Source of the DNA: Methylobacterium terricola
GTDB taxonomy: Bacteria; Pseudomonadota; Alphaproteobacteria; Rhizobiales; Beijerinckiaceae
Direction of reading: 5' to 3'
Length of the DNA stretch: 64,000 bases
Assembly (NCBI RefSeq): GCF_006151805.1
Contig: NZ_VDDA01000008.1
Coordinates: 62,001 to 126,000 of the forward strand
Below, in pieces: positions 16,099 through 23,815 of the stretch. Each line of letters opens with the position of its first letter. Position 1 is the stretch's first letter. The translations under genes were made by a program, and so were the position numbers. The notes under the pieces were generated by a model, which made no database searches, was not told the origin of the DNA, and saw only the letters and a program-made list of their open reading frames with translations.

Positions 16099-16887
16099 TC
16101 ACCCGCCGCGCATCGTCGAGAGCGCGGCGGCGATCTCGGCCGCCGCCGCCCGCAAGGGGGCGACGAAGCGGGCGACCACGTCGGCCTCGTCGAGGGCGTG
16201 GCGCAGGTACATGAGGTTGAGGCTCCCGACCGCGACCCCGCCGATCAGCACCGGCACGCCGATCGCCGAGGCGACGCCGTTGTAGGACGTGCGCGAGTAG
16301 TCCGGGTTCATGCTGGCGTATCCGTTCGCCCGCACCGTCGCGAGCTGCCCCTCGAGCCTCTCGGGATCGTGGACGACGGCATTCCACGGGTCGTCCGACG
16401 CGGCGAGCGCGGAGAGCGCCCGGGCGCGGGTCGTCGGGTCGCAGAACGCCAGGAAGGCCATGCCGAGGGACGTGCCGAGCAGCGGCGCCCGGTAGCCGGG
16501 CCGGCGGTTGAAGTGCAGCCCCCCCTCGCCGCGGCTGGTGCGCGCCACCACCATCGCGTCGCCGTCGAAGACCGAGACGTCGGAGGGCCATTGCAGCGCA
16601 GTGTGCAGCCGCGCGAGGATCGGGGCGGCGGCGAGCGCCATCTCCTCGTGCTTCCGGTAGCCGCTGCTGAGTTCGAGCGTGCGCCCGGTGGTGACGTAGA
16701 CCGGCCGCGACGGGTGGCGCGCCACCAGCCCGGCATGGATCAGCGTCTCGAGCATCCTGACGATCGTCGGCCGGTTGAGCCCGGTCTCGCGGAAGAGATC
16801 GCCGACGCTCGCCTCCTTGAGACGGTTGAGCGCGAACAGGACCTCCAGCACCCGCAGGGCCGCGGTGACGGGCTCGAAGGACGGCAT
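16099..16887 (-). CDS. IclR family transcriptional regulator
   Basis: 262 residues from ATG 16887. The winged helix-turn-helix is at 1-65 (ALRVLEVLFALNRLKEASVG; GLNRPTIVRMLETLIHAGLV). The effector domain follows (LHTALQWPSDVSVFDGDAMVV; ANGYASMNPDYSRTSYNGVA; IGVPVLIGGVAVGSLNLMYL). In-frame ATGs at 16929 and 16971 are alternatives. The last lies inside the palindrome at 16969-16987, so a downstream start is preferred. It is divergent from the CaiB operon that starts at 17017 and converges on the alcohol dehydrogenase. Confidence 0.9.
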   Translation of the reverse strand: MPSFEPVTAALRVLEVLFALNRLKEASVGDLFRETGLNRPTIVRMLETLIHAGLVARHPSRPVYVTTGRTLELSSGYRKHEEMALAAAPILARLHTALQWPSDVSVFDGDAMVVARTSRGEGGLHFNRRPGYRAPLLGTSLGMAFLAFCDPTTRARALSALAASDDPWNAVVHDPERLEGQLATVRANGYASMNPDYSRTSYNGVASAIGVPVLIGGVAVGSLNLMYLRHALDEADVVARFVAPLRAAAAEIAAALSTMRGG

Positions 16888-16968
16888 AGAAACTCTCTCG
16901 GTCGACGCATCGGGAATCGACGTCGGCATTGCATCCGCCGCCGATCGGTCTAAGCTGTTTTGAACAAG

Positions 16969-16987
16969 CATTTCAACTGATGAAATG
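16969..16987. promoter_or_regulatory. Candidate IclR operator, perfect 7-bp palindrome
   Basis: CATTTCA ACTGA TGAAATG: seven-base arms around a five-base spacer, between an IclR gene and the operon it faces. Both sides continue with a GAACAAG direct repeat (16962-16968 and 16986-16992). The core ATTTCA-N5-TGAA is shared with 10639-10655. Confidence 0.6.
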
Positions 16988-17016
16988 AACAAGAACGGGA
17001 CCGGAGGAACGCGGCT

Positions 17017-18303
17017 TTGGCGGGCGCGGATCAGACGCGAGCGGCGGCAGGACCGGAGGCGGCGCCTCCGAGCGCCGTGCCGGGCCCGTTGCAGGGACTG
17101 ACAGTCCTCGACCTCTCCCGCGTGCTCGCAGGGCCCTGGGCCTCGCAGATTCTCGGCGACCTCGGGGCCGAGGTCTGGAAGATCGAGCGGCCTGAGACGG
17201 GCGACGACACACGGCTGTGGGGCCCGCCCTTCGTGCAGGGGCCGGACGGACCGTCGGACGCCGCCTACTATCTCTGTGCCAACCGCAACAAGCGCAGCGT
17301 CGCCATCGATTTCGGCACGCCCGAGGGCGCCGCCCTGGTGCGGCGGCTGGCCGAGCGGGCCGACATCGTGGTCGAGAACTTCAAGACCGGGGCGCTCGCC
17401 CGCTACGGCCTCGATTATGCCTCGCTGTCGGCGGTCAATCCCGGCGTGATCTACTGCTCGGTGACCGGGTTCGGCCAGACCGGCCCCTACGCCGCACGGG
17501 GCGGCTACGACTTTCTCATCCAGGGCATGAGCGGCCTGATGAGCGTCACCGGCCGCCCCGACGACGAGCCCGGCGCCGGTCCGATCAAGGTCGGGCTGCC
17601 GGTGAGCGACCTCTTCACCGGCCTCTACGCCGCGACCTCGATCCTCGCGGCGCTCCACCACCGGACCGCCACCGGCGAGGGCCAGCACATCGATTGCGCC
17701 CTCCTCGACAGCCAGGTCGCGGTGCTGGTCAACCAGGGCATGAACCATATCGTCGGCGGCCTGACCCCCGGCCGGCTCGGCAATTCGCACCCGAACGTGG
17801 TGCCCTATCGCGAGTTCCAGACGGCGGACGGCCACGTGCTCGTCGCCTGCGGCAATGACGGGCAGTTCCGCAGCCTGTGCGCGCTCCTGAACCTGCCCGA
17901 ACTCGCGGCCGATCCGCGCTTTCGCGACAATGTCGGACGCCTGCGCGACCGGAAGGAGCTCGAGGCGAGCCTGGGCGCCGCGATCCGCCCATGGACCTCC
18001 GCCGACGTCTTCGCCGCCATGGAGGCGGGCGGGGTGCCCGGCGGTCCCATCAACCGTATCGACCAGATCCTCGCCGACCCGCAGGTCGCGGCCCGCGGCC
18101 TGCTCAAGCGGATGGAGCGCTCGGACGGCACGCCCGTCACGGTGATCGGCTATCCGAGCCAGCTGTCGCGCACCCCCGCCACCTACCGGATCGCCCCGCA
18201 GACCCTCGGCGAGGCCACCGCCGACGTGCTGGCCTCGCTCGGAATCGACGAGGCGGAGCGTGCGGCGCTGCGGGAGAAGGGGATCATCCGTGACGGACGC
18301 TGA
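17017..18303 (+). CDS. CaiB/BaiF (family III) CoA-transferase
   Basis: 428 residues, start TTG at 17017 with GGAGG (17003-17007) nine bases upstream; no ATG fits. Signature LQGLTVLDLSRVLAGPWASQ, then DLGAEVWKIERPETGDDTR and ANRNKRSVAIDF. The catalytic Asp is in RGGYDFLIQGMSGLMSVTG. This sequence is closer to the succinyl-CoA or formyl-CoA transferase-like majority than the one at 12412. As first gene of an operon with hydratase and acyl-CoA dehydrogenases, it probably activates the substrate by CoA transfer. The acceptor acid is unknown. Confidence 0.9.
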   Translation: MAGADQTRAAAGPEAAPPSAVPGPLQGLTVLDLSRVLAGPWASQILGDLGAEVWKIERPETGDDTRLWGPPFVQGPDGPSDAAYYLCANRNKRSVAIDFGTPEGAALVRRLAERADIVVENFKTGALARYGLDYASLSAVNPGVIYCSVTGFGQTGPYAARGGYDFLIQGMSGLMSVTGRPDDEPGAGPIKVGLPVSDLFTGLYAATSILAALHHRTATGEGQHIDCALLDSQVAVLVNQGMNHIVGGLTPGRLGNSHPNVVPYREFQTADGHVLVACGNDGQFRSLCALLNLPELAADPRFRDNVGRLRDRKELEASLGAAIRPWTSADVFAAMEAGGVPGGPINRIDQILADPQVAARGLLKRMERSDGTPVTVIGYPSQLSRTPATYRIAPQTLGEATADVLASLGIDEAERAALREKGIIRDGR

Positions 18304-18363
18304 TCCCCTCGGAGATCTGGCGCGACGGCGCGTTCCCGGCAGCCCGTCCCAGAGGGTGACATC

Positions 18364-18423
18364 GTGGTGATCGACAACGGGCGCGCCGTGTTCGCGGGCG
18401 CCGAGAACGGAGTGGCGCGATGA
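18364..18423 (+). other. Possible tiny coupled ORF or gene relic
   Basis: In the 116-bp gap between the CaiB and hydratase genes, a 19-residue frame (VVIDNGRAVFAGAENGVAR) starts at a GTG preceded by AGAGG. It ends in a TGA overlapping the hydratase ATG as ATGA, the same junction style used elsewhere here. The peptide looks like the end of a larger protein, so this may be what remains of a deleted gene. Weak evidence. Confidence 0.25.
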
Positions 18424-19205
18424 GCGGGACATCCCTGTCCGACGAGGCCGTGCTCCTTGAGCGCCGTGACGGCGCGGTCGCGATCCTGACGCTCAACGAG
18501 CCGGGGAAGCGCAATGCCCTGACGCCGGCGATCCGGGTGGCGCTCGCCGAGGCGATCGACCGCATCGAGCGCGACGCCGCCATCCGGGCGGTCGTGATCA
18601 CCGGCGGGCCGCAGGTGTTCAGCGCCGGCGGCGACCTCACGGCGATGAAGGCCGACGGGCTCGCCGGCGGGCGCGACCGCTTCCGGCTGCTCCACGCCAT
18701 TGTCCGGGCGATCGTGAAGTCGGGCAAGCCCTACCTCGCCGCCGTCGAGGGCTGGGCCGCCGGCGCCGGCTTCAGCGTCGCGCTCCTGTGCGACACGATC
18801 GTGGCCGCCGAGGGCGCGCGCTTCGTCGCCTCGTTCCCGAAGGTCGGGCTCGTCGCCGATGCCGGCCTGCTCCACACCCTGCCGGCCCGGGTCGGCCAGG
18901 GCCGTGCCCGCCAGATCCTGCTCCAGGCGAACCCCATCGGCGCCCGCACCGGCTTCGAGATCGGCCTCGTCGACGAAGTCGTGCCGGACGGGACCGCGCT
19001 CGATCGGGCGGTCGCGCTCGCCCGCGCCTATGACGGGCTGGCACCGCTCCCGACCGCGATGGCCAAGGAGTGGCTGGCCCGCGGGATCGACGAGGTCCTC
19101 GACTGGGAGCGCAGCGCCCAGGCCGCCCTGTTCCAGACCGCCGACCACCACGAGGGCAAGACTGCGTTCCTGGAGAAGCGCCGGCCCGCCTTCCAGGGAC
19201 GCTGA
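18420..19205 (+). CDS. Enoyl-CoA hydratase/isomerase, PaaG-like
   Basis: 261 residues, crotonase fold (LTLNEPGKRNALT, FSAGGDLTAMK). The two hydratase glutamates are replaced: GAGFSVALLCD has Ser at the first position and FVASFPKVGL has Phe at the second. The FxKVGLxxDxG motif with D147 (KVGLVADAG) is that of PaaG-type isomerases, where this Asp moves the proton. An isomerase or a specialised hydratase is thus more likely than classical 2-enoyl hydration. GGAG lies eight bases before the ATG. The next gene begins one base after its stop. Confidence 0.88.
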   Translation: MSGTSLSDEAVLLERRDGAVAILTLNEPGKRNALTPAIRVALAEAIDRIERDAAIRAVVITGGPQVFSAGGDLTAMKADGLAGGRDRFRLLHAIVRAIVKSGKPYLAAVEGWAAGAGFSVALLCDTIVAAEGARFVASFPKVGLVADAGLLHTLPARVGQGRARQILLQANPIGARTGFEIGLVDEVVPDGTALDRAVALARAYDGLAPLPTAMAKEWLARGIDEVLDWERSAQAALFQTADHHEGKTAFLEKRRPAFQGR

Positions 19206-19206
19206 C

Positions 19207-20283
19207 ATGATGGATTCTCCCTCCGGGTTCCAGGCGGACGAGGCCGGCGCGATGCTGCGCGAGACCGCCGACCGCCTGCTCGCCGACCGCCTCACCCCGC
19301 AGGCCCGCGCTCAGGCGGCCGAGGGCGAATGGCCCGACGACGTGTGGGCGGCCCTCGACGAGGTCGGCCTGCCGGCCGCGATCCTGCCGGAGGAGGCCGG
19401 CGGCTTCGGGGTGCCGGTCGCCGACGCCCTGTCGTTGCTGACGGTCGCGGGACGCCACGCCCTGCCGCTGCCGCTGGCCGACACGATGCTCGCCGGCCTC
19501 CTTCTGGCTCGCGCCGGGATCCAGGTTCCGGCCGGGCCCCTCGCTGTCGCGCAAGGGTCGGATGTCAGGCTCGATCGCGCCGGCCGCGCGACCGGCCAGG
19601 CCTGGGGCGTGCCGTGGGGCCGGCACGCCCGGGCGGTCGTGGTCCTGGCGGACAGCCCCGGCGGGCCGGTCCTGATCGCTCTGCCGCAGGCCGCGCTCAC
19701 GGTCGAGCCGGGCACCGACATCGCCGGCGATCCGAGCGATGCCGTGCGCTTCGAGGCCGTGTCTGCCGAGGGCGCCCCGGCTCCCTTCGGTGCAGCCGAC
19801 CTGCGGGCCGCGGGCGCCGCCACCCGCGCCCTGATGATCGCCGGCGCGCTCGGTGCCGTCGGCACCATGACGGTGGGTTATGCCGGTGAGCGCCGGCAGT
19901 TCGGCCGCGCCATCGGCCAGTTCCAGGCGGTGCAGCAGAGCCTCGCCGTTCTCGCTGGTCAGGCGGCCTCGGCCGCCGCCGCGGCCGACCTGGCGGCGGA
20001 GGCGGTGGCGGCCTGGGCGGCATCGCCGGGGCCGGGGCTGCTGCCGGCGGTCGCCGCCGCCAAGATCCGCACCGGCGAGGCGGCGGGCCAGGCGGTGGCC
20101 ATCGCCCATCAGGTCCACGGCGCGATCGGCTTCACGGAGGAGCACCGGCTGCACCACTACACCGGTCGCCTCCGGGCCTGGCGCGACGCGTTCGGGCGCG
20201 AGTCCGAGTGGGCGCAGGTGCTCGGCCGCCACCTGATCGCCGCCGGCCCCGAAGGGCTGTGGCCCGCGATCACGGCCGTCTGA
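19207..20283 (+). CDS. Acyl-CoA dehydrogenase family protein (first of an adjacent pair)
   Basis: 358 residues from the ATG at 19207. The N-terminal helical domain (WAALDEVGLPAAILPEEAGG), a shortened beta domain, and the C-terminal helices with GYAGERRQFGRAIGQFQAVQQ and IAHQVHGAIGFTEEHRLHHY are all recognisable. The GERRQFG motif binds FAD/ETF-side elements. It lacks the YEGT-type Glu near the end. Adjacent acyl-CoA dehydrogenase pairs form alpha2-beta2 heterotetramers in steroid side-chain catabolism, and this pair could do the same; that is inference. Confidence 0.88.
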   Translation: MMDSPSGFQADEAGAMLRETADRLLADRLTPQARAQAAEGEWPDDVWAALDEVGLPAAILPEEAGGFGVPVADALSLLTVAGRHALPLPLADTMLAGLLLARAGIQVPAGPLAVAQGSDVRLDRAGRATGQAWGVPWGRHARAVVVLADSPGGPVLIALPQAALTVEPGTDIAGDPSDAVRFEAVSAEGAPAPFGAADLRAAGAATRALMIAGALGAVGTMTVGYAGERRQFGRAIGQFQAVQQSLAVLAGQAASAAAAADLAAEAVAAWAASPGPGLLPAVAAAKIRTGEAAGQAVAIAHQVHGAIGFTEEHRLHHYTGRLRAWRDAFGRESEWAQVLGRHLIAAGPEGLWPAITAV

Positions 20284-20294
20284 GGATGATTGCC

Positions 20295-21446
20295 ATGTCG
20301 CGTTTCACCTTTCCGCCGCCGCCCCCGTCCCCCGAGGCGGACATCCTCCGGGCCGAGATCCGGGCCTTCCTGGCGAACGAGCTGAACCATCGCGCGCCAC
20401 TCGACCGGGCGCAGAGCTGGAACGGCCTCGATCCCGCCTTCTCGCGCAAGCTCGGGCAGCGGGGCTGGCTCGGGCTCACGTGGCCGAAGGCCTATGGCGG
20501 GCAGGAGCGCTCAGGCCTCGAGCGCTACGTGCTGCTCGAGGAACTGCTCGCCGCCGGGGCGCCGGTGGGGGCGCACTGGATCGCCGAGCGCCAGAGCGGC
20601 CCGAGCCTGCTCCGTTACGGCACCGAGGCGCAAAAAAGCGCGATCCTGCCCCGGATCGCCGCCGGCGAATGCTTCTTCTGCATCGGCATGAGCGAGCCGG
20701 ATTCCGGCTCGGACCTCGCCTCGGTCCGCACCAAGGCGGTGCGCGACGGCGATGGCTGGCGGGTCAACGGCACCAAGCTGTGGACCACCAACGCCACCCA
20801 CTGCCACTTCATGATCCTGTTCTGCCGCACCGGGCCACCCGACCGCGAGCACCGGCATGCCGGCACGAGCCAGTTCATCGTCGATTTGAGCCTGCCCGGG
20901 ATCACCATCCGGCCGGTCCGCAACCTTCTCGGCGAGCATCACTTCAACGAGGTGGTGTTCGAGGACGCGACGCTGCCCGAGGACGCGCTCCTCGGGCGCG
21001 AAGGCGAGGGCTGGGCCCAGGTCACCGGCGAGCTCGCCTACGAGCGCAGCGGGCCGGAGCGCTTCCTGTCGTCGTTCTGGCTCCTCGTCGAGCTGGTGCG
21101 GGCCTTGCAGCCGGCGGCCGATGCGCGGGCCGAGATCGCGCTGGGCCGGCTGGGCGCGCAGCTCATCACACTGCGACGGATGTCGCGCTCGGTCGCGGGC
21201 CTGCTCCAGGCCGGCGCCGATCCGGCGCTGGAGGCCGCGATGGTCAAGGATCTCGGCGCCCTCGTCGAGCAGGAGATCCCCGAGATCGCCCGCGACCTCC
21301 TGGCCGAAGGTCCGCCGACGCTGCAGAGCCGGACCTTCGCGCAGGTGCTGGCCTACACGGCGCTGCACGCGCCGTCCTTCTCGTTGCGCGGCGGCACCCG
21401 CGAGATCCTGCGCGGCATCATCGCCCGCGGCCTCGGGCTCAGATGA
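20295..21446 (+). CDS. Acyl-CoA dehydrogenase family protein (second of the pair)
   Basis: 383 residues. RGWLGLTWPKAYGGQER, then the FAD-binding stretch CFFCIGMSEPDSGSDLASV and WRVNGTKLWTTNATHCHFM. The C-terminus SLRGGTREILRGIIARGLGL has Gly where many family members place the catalytic Glu before GT, so the base, if any, lies elsewhere. GAGGA at 20282-20286 favours the ATG at 20295 over the one at 20286. Together with the preceding gene it would form alpha,beta-unsaturated acyl-CoA and pass electrons to ETF. Confidence 0.9.
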   Translation: MSRFTFPPPPPSPEADILRAEIRAFLANELNHRAPLDRAQSWNGLDPAFSRKLGQRGWLGLTWPKAYGGQERSGLERYVLLEELLAAGAPVGAHWIAERQSGPSLLRYGTEAQKSAILPRIAAGECFFCIGMSEPDSGSDLASVRTKAVRDGDGWRVNGTKLWTTNATHCHFMILFCRTGPPDREHRHAGTSQFIVDLSLPGITIRPVRNLLGEHHFNEVVFEDATLPEDALLGREGEGWAQVTGELAYERSGPERFLSSFWLLVELVRALQPAADARAEIALGRLGAQLITLRRMSRSVAGLLQAGADPALEAAMVKDLGALVEQEIPEIARDLLAEGPPTLQSRTFAQVLAYTALHAPSFSLRGGTREILRGIIARGLGLR

Positions 21447-21459
21447 TCGGAGACCAACC

Positions 21460-22237
21460 ATGACCGACGCGGTGCTCTACGAGCAGGAGGGCGGGATCGT
21501 CACCCTGACGCTCAACCGGCCGGAGACGCGCAACCCGATCTCCGAGCGCGACGTGGTCGACGGCCTCGTCGCAGCGCTCGGTCGGGTCGGCGCCGACCCC
21601 TCCGTGCGGGTGGCGATCCTGACGGGGGCCGGCTCGGCCTTCTCGTCGGGCGGGGACCTGCGGGCGATGCAGGACGCGCTGGAGGAGCGCGCCCAGGATC
21701 CCAGTTCCACCGTGGCCTACTACACGCAGGGCATCCAGCGCATCCCGCTCGCCTTCGAGGCCCTCGACGTGCCGGTGATCGCCGCCGTCAACGGCCCGGC
21801 GATCGGCGCGGGCACCGACCTCGCCTGCATGTGCGACCTGCGCATCGCCGCCGATACGGCGCGCTTCGCCGAGAGCTTCGTCAAGATCGGCATCATTCCG
21901 GGTGACGGCGGCGCCTGGCTGCTGCCGCGGGTCGTCGGCTGGTCGAAGGCCTGCGAGATGGCGCTCACCGGCGACCTCGTCTCGGCCGAGGAGGCTCTGG
22001 CCTGCGGGCTCGTCTCGCAGGTGGTGCCGGCGGGCGAGCTGAGGGCGGCTCGCCGAGCGGATCGCCGTCAACCCGCCCCAGGCGGTCCGGGCGACGAAGC
22101 GCCTGCTGCGCGAGGGACGTTTCGCGACCCTTCCCTCGCTCCTGCAGCTCTCGGCCGCGGCGCAGGCGATCGCGCATACCACCGCAGAGCACCGGGAGGC
22201 GCTCGCCCGGGCACTCGCGCGGACGTCGACGCGGTAG
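21460..22237 (+). pseudogene. Enoyl-CoA hydratase/isomerase gene interrupted by a +1 frameshift
   Basis: The first frame reads a good crotonase from ATG 21460 (GGAG upstream) through FVKIGIIPGDGGAWLLPRVVG to VVPAGEL at about 22045. From there the original frame turns into nonsense (RAARRADRRQPAPGG). The next frame continues perfectly (RLAERIAVNPPQAVRATKRL ... AEHREALARALARTSTR) to TAG at 22237. The total length is 259 codons plus one base, so one inserted base in GAGGGCGGCTC explains it. Either the gene is broken or the assembly has an error. If intact it would be about 258 residues, a hydratase/isomerase with Asp and Phe at the two usual Glu positions. Confidence 0.85.
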
Positions 22238-22871
22238 TGCATCCTCCTGCCGCGCTGTTCGCTCTCTTTCCCGGATCTTGTTCCGCTATCGCCAGAGTCG
22301 TCCGGGAAAGAGCGTGACTCACAAGGCGGCTTCAGGTCGTGAGGTGCAACCGCATCGGTGTGCTGTGCATGGTGATCGCAACGATATCGTCTCGCGCTGT
22401 CGGTCGGAAGCAGAACCGGCCGTGACCGACCTGCTCTCGCATGGCAGGGCCCTGCGCTCCGCTTCACCTCCGGAACTGACTGCCGATGATCGATCTCGCC
22501 GTGCGCGCCATGCCGGACACATCATACCGTCGCGCCTTCGCTTCGAGGTGTCGATGCGAAGGCAGCCGGCGCATCAGCGTCGACGCCCGTTCGGGCTCAG
22601 CCAGCGCCTTGGAACGAGTTCGTTCGAAGGTACTACGGTATCAATCCTGACATTCCGATGATTTTCATCAAGCACAGGCGCCACCGACGACCACGAAAAA
22701 CCCATGCGACGCCGGTTCCCGCATCGCGACGCGATCAATCAGAAGCCGTATGACATCTACCCTCCTCCCACCGACGCATCTCGACTTGCCCAGAACGTGA
22801 CTGCCGCTCACAAGTCCGCTTCTCCTATCGAGCAGACGTCTGGGTTGGCGGGCCGGAAGGTCTGCACAGGG
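22238..22871. other. Intergenic, AT-richer than its surroundings, no gene recognised
   Basis: About 630 bases downstream of the frameshifted hydratase. The base composition is visibly less GC-rich than the neighbours, with runs such as GATTTTCATCAAG near 22660. Open frames on both strands give basic, repetitive translations without known motifs. It may be old mobile-element debris, but nothing proves it. Confidence 0.45.
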
Positions 22872-23420
22872 TCAGCAGCCCTGCAAGGACCCGGTTTCGC
22901 CCATGTAGGCAGCGACGGCTTGGGTTAGGATCCCGCGGAAATCCCAGCGCGGCTCGTAGTGCGTCTCCTCGACGATGAGGGCGAGTACCTCCAGGCGCTC
23001 GCGGAGAGCCTGCGCGCAAGGACGGGCGGCTGCCCGAGCTTGAGCGTCACCCACGCGACGTCGGGCTCCCGCATGGCCGCGGCCACGCCCCCCCTTGGTA
23101 GATTCCCGAAGCGGTCGCGCAGGGCCGCCGGTCCCGGCACGAGGGGGCCGAGCCGCGTCGCGCTCGTGTCCCCGGCGCGCCGGGTGCCGCTGGTGACTTC
23201 GACGTCGAGGTAGGCAGCCGCCTCGTCCGTGACGAACACCAGCGCGGAGGGCGTCCCCCCGTCCGAGCGGCGGGTGGCCTTGAACATGCGGACGCTGCCG
23301 GGGACGAAGGGCACAGGCTCATCGAGGGCGCCCGGCATGGAGGCCACGAGGGCGCGCTGAGCCGCCTCGGCGGCCGCAGTGAGGACCCCGATCGTGCCGT
23401 CCGTGAAGCGGGTGGCTGGC
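22872..23420 (-). pseudogene. Decayed gene of unknown function
   Basis: One reverse frame encodes a protein-like sequence (FTDGTIGVLTAAAEAAQRAL; VPFVPGSVRMFKATRRSDGG; ALVFVTDEAAAYLDVEVTSG; GNLPRGGVAAAMREPDVAWV) that ends in nonsense after LGQPPVLA at about 23030. A second frame then takes over (QALRERLEVLALIVEETHYE ... GILTQAVAAYMGE) to a stop at 22872. A one-base insertion or two-base loss in the GCGCG tract at about 23025 joins them. No convincing start codon was found. I do not recognise the family. It lies directly beyond the 3' end of tRNA-Gly, where integrated elements often sit, so a prophage or island remnant is possible. Confidence 0.55.
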
Positions 23421-23548
23421 TCAGGCCATGGTGCGTTTCCGTTTGAGGTGGGGCATGGCGAGCGATTCCCGATGAGGGCGCAGGATTCGCGATCGCCGAC
23501 ACGCGCGCAAGGGGTGATTCGGGGCTTGGTTAGGGCTTCCCTGGCCCC

Positions 23549-23584
23549 GGATACAACGCCCTGGAGGGGTCATCCGTTGTATCC
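23549..23584. repeat. 10-bp inverted repeat, function unknown
   Basis: GGATACAACG (23549-23558) and CGTTGTATCC (23575-23584) are perfect reverse complements around 16 bases. There is no T-run, so it is not an ordinary terminator. It lies 72 bases beyond the 3' end of tRNA-Gly. Confidence 0.5.
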
Positions 23585-23655
23585 CTGCCCGTGCCGAGCC
23601 TCACCCCAACGTGACGGCATGCCCGTAAGTCATTGTCGGGTCACAGGAAAGGGAG

Positions 23656-23729
23656 TGGAGCGGGTGAAGGGAATCGAACCCTCGTATTCAGCTTGGAAGG
23701 CTGCTGCTCTACCATTGAGCTACACCCGC
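23656..23729 (-). tRNA. tRNA-Gly (anticodon TCC)
   Basis: On the reverse strand the acceptor GCGGGTG (23729-23723) pairs with CACCCGC. The D arm is GCTCAATGGTAGAGC, the anticodon loop CTTCCAA is closed by CAGC/GCTG-type pairs, and the T arm carries GGTTCGATTCC. The sequence ends TCCA with CCA encoded at 23658-23656. All canonical positions are present, so it should be functional. Confidence 0.97.
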
Positions 23730-23815
23730 GGCCGCCGTCCAGATAGCATGGCCGGTCGGGGTTGAGAAGCGGGGCGGTCCGGAGAATTCCACCCGGCCGG
23801 CCCTCGCCTCCTCCC

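Noticed and set aside
16930..18432. Reverse frame extending the second IclR protein by over 500 residues
   Set aside because: It is the shadow of the CaiB gene; the HTH start near 16887 is the natural N-terminus.
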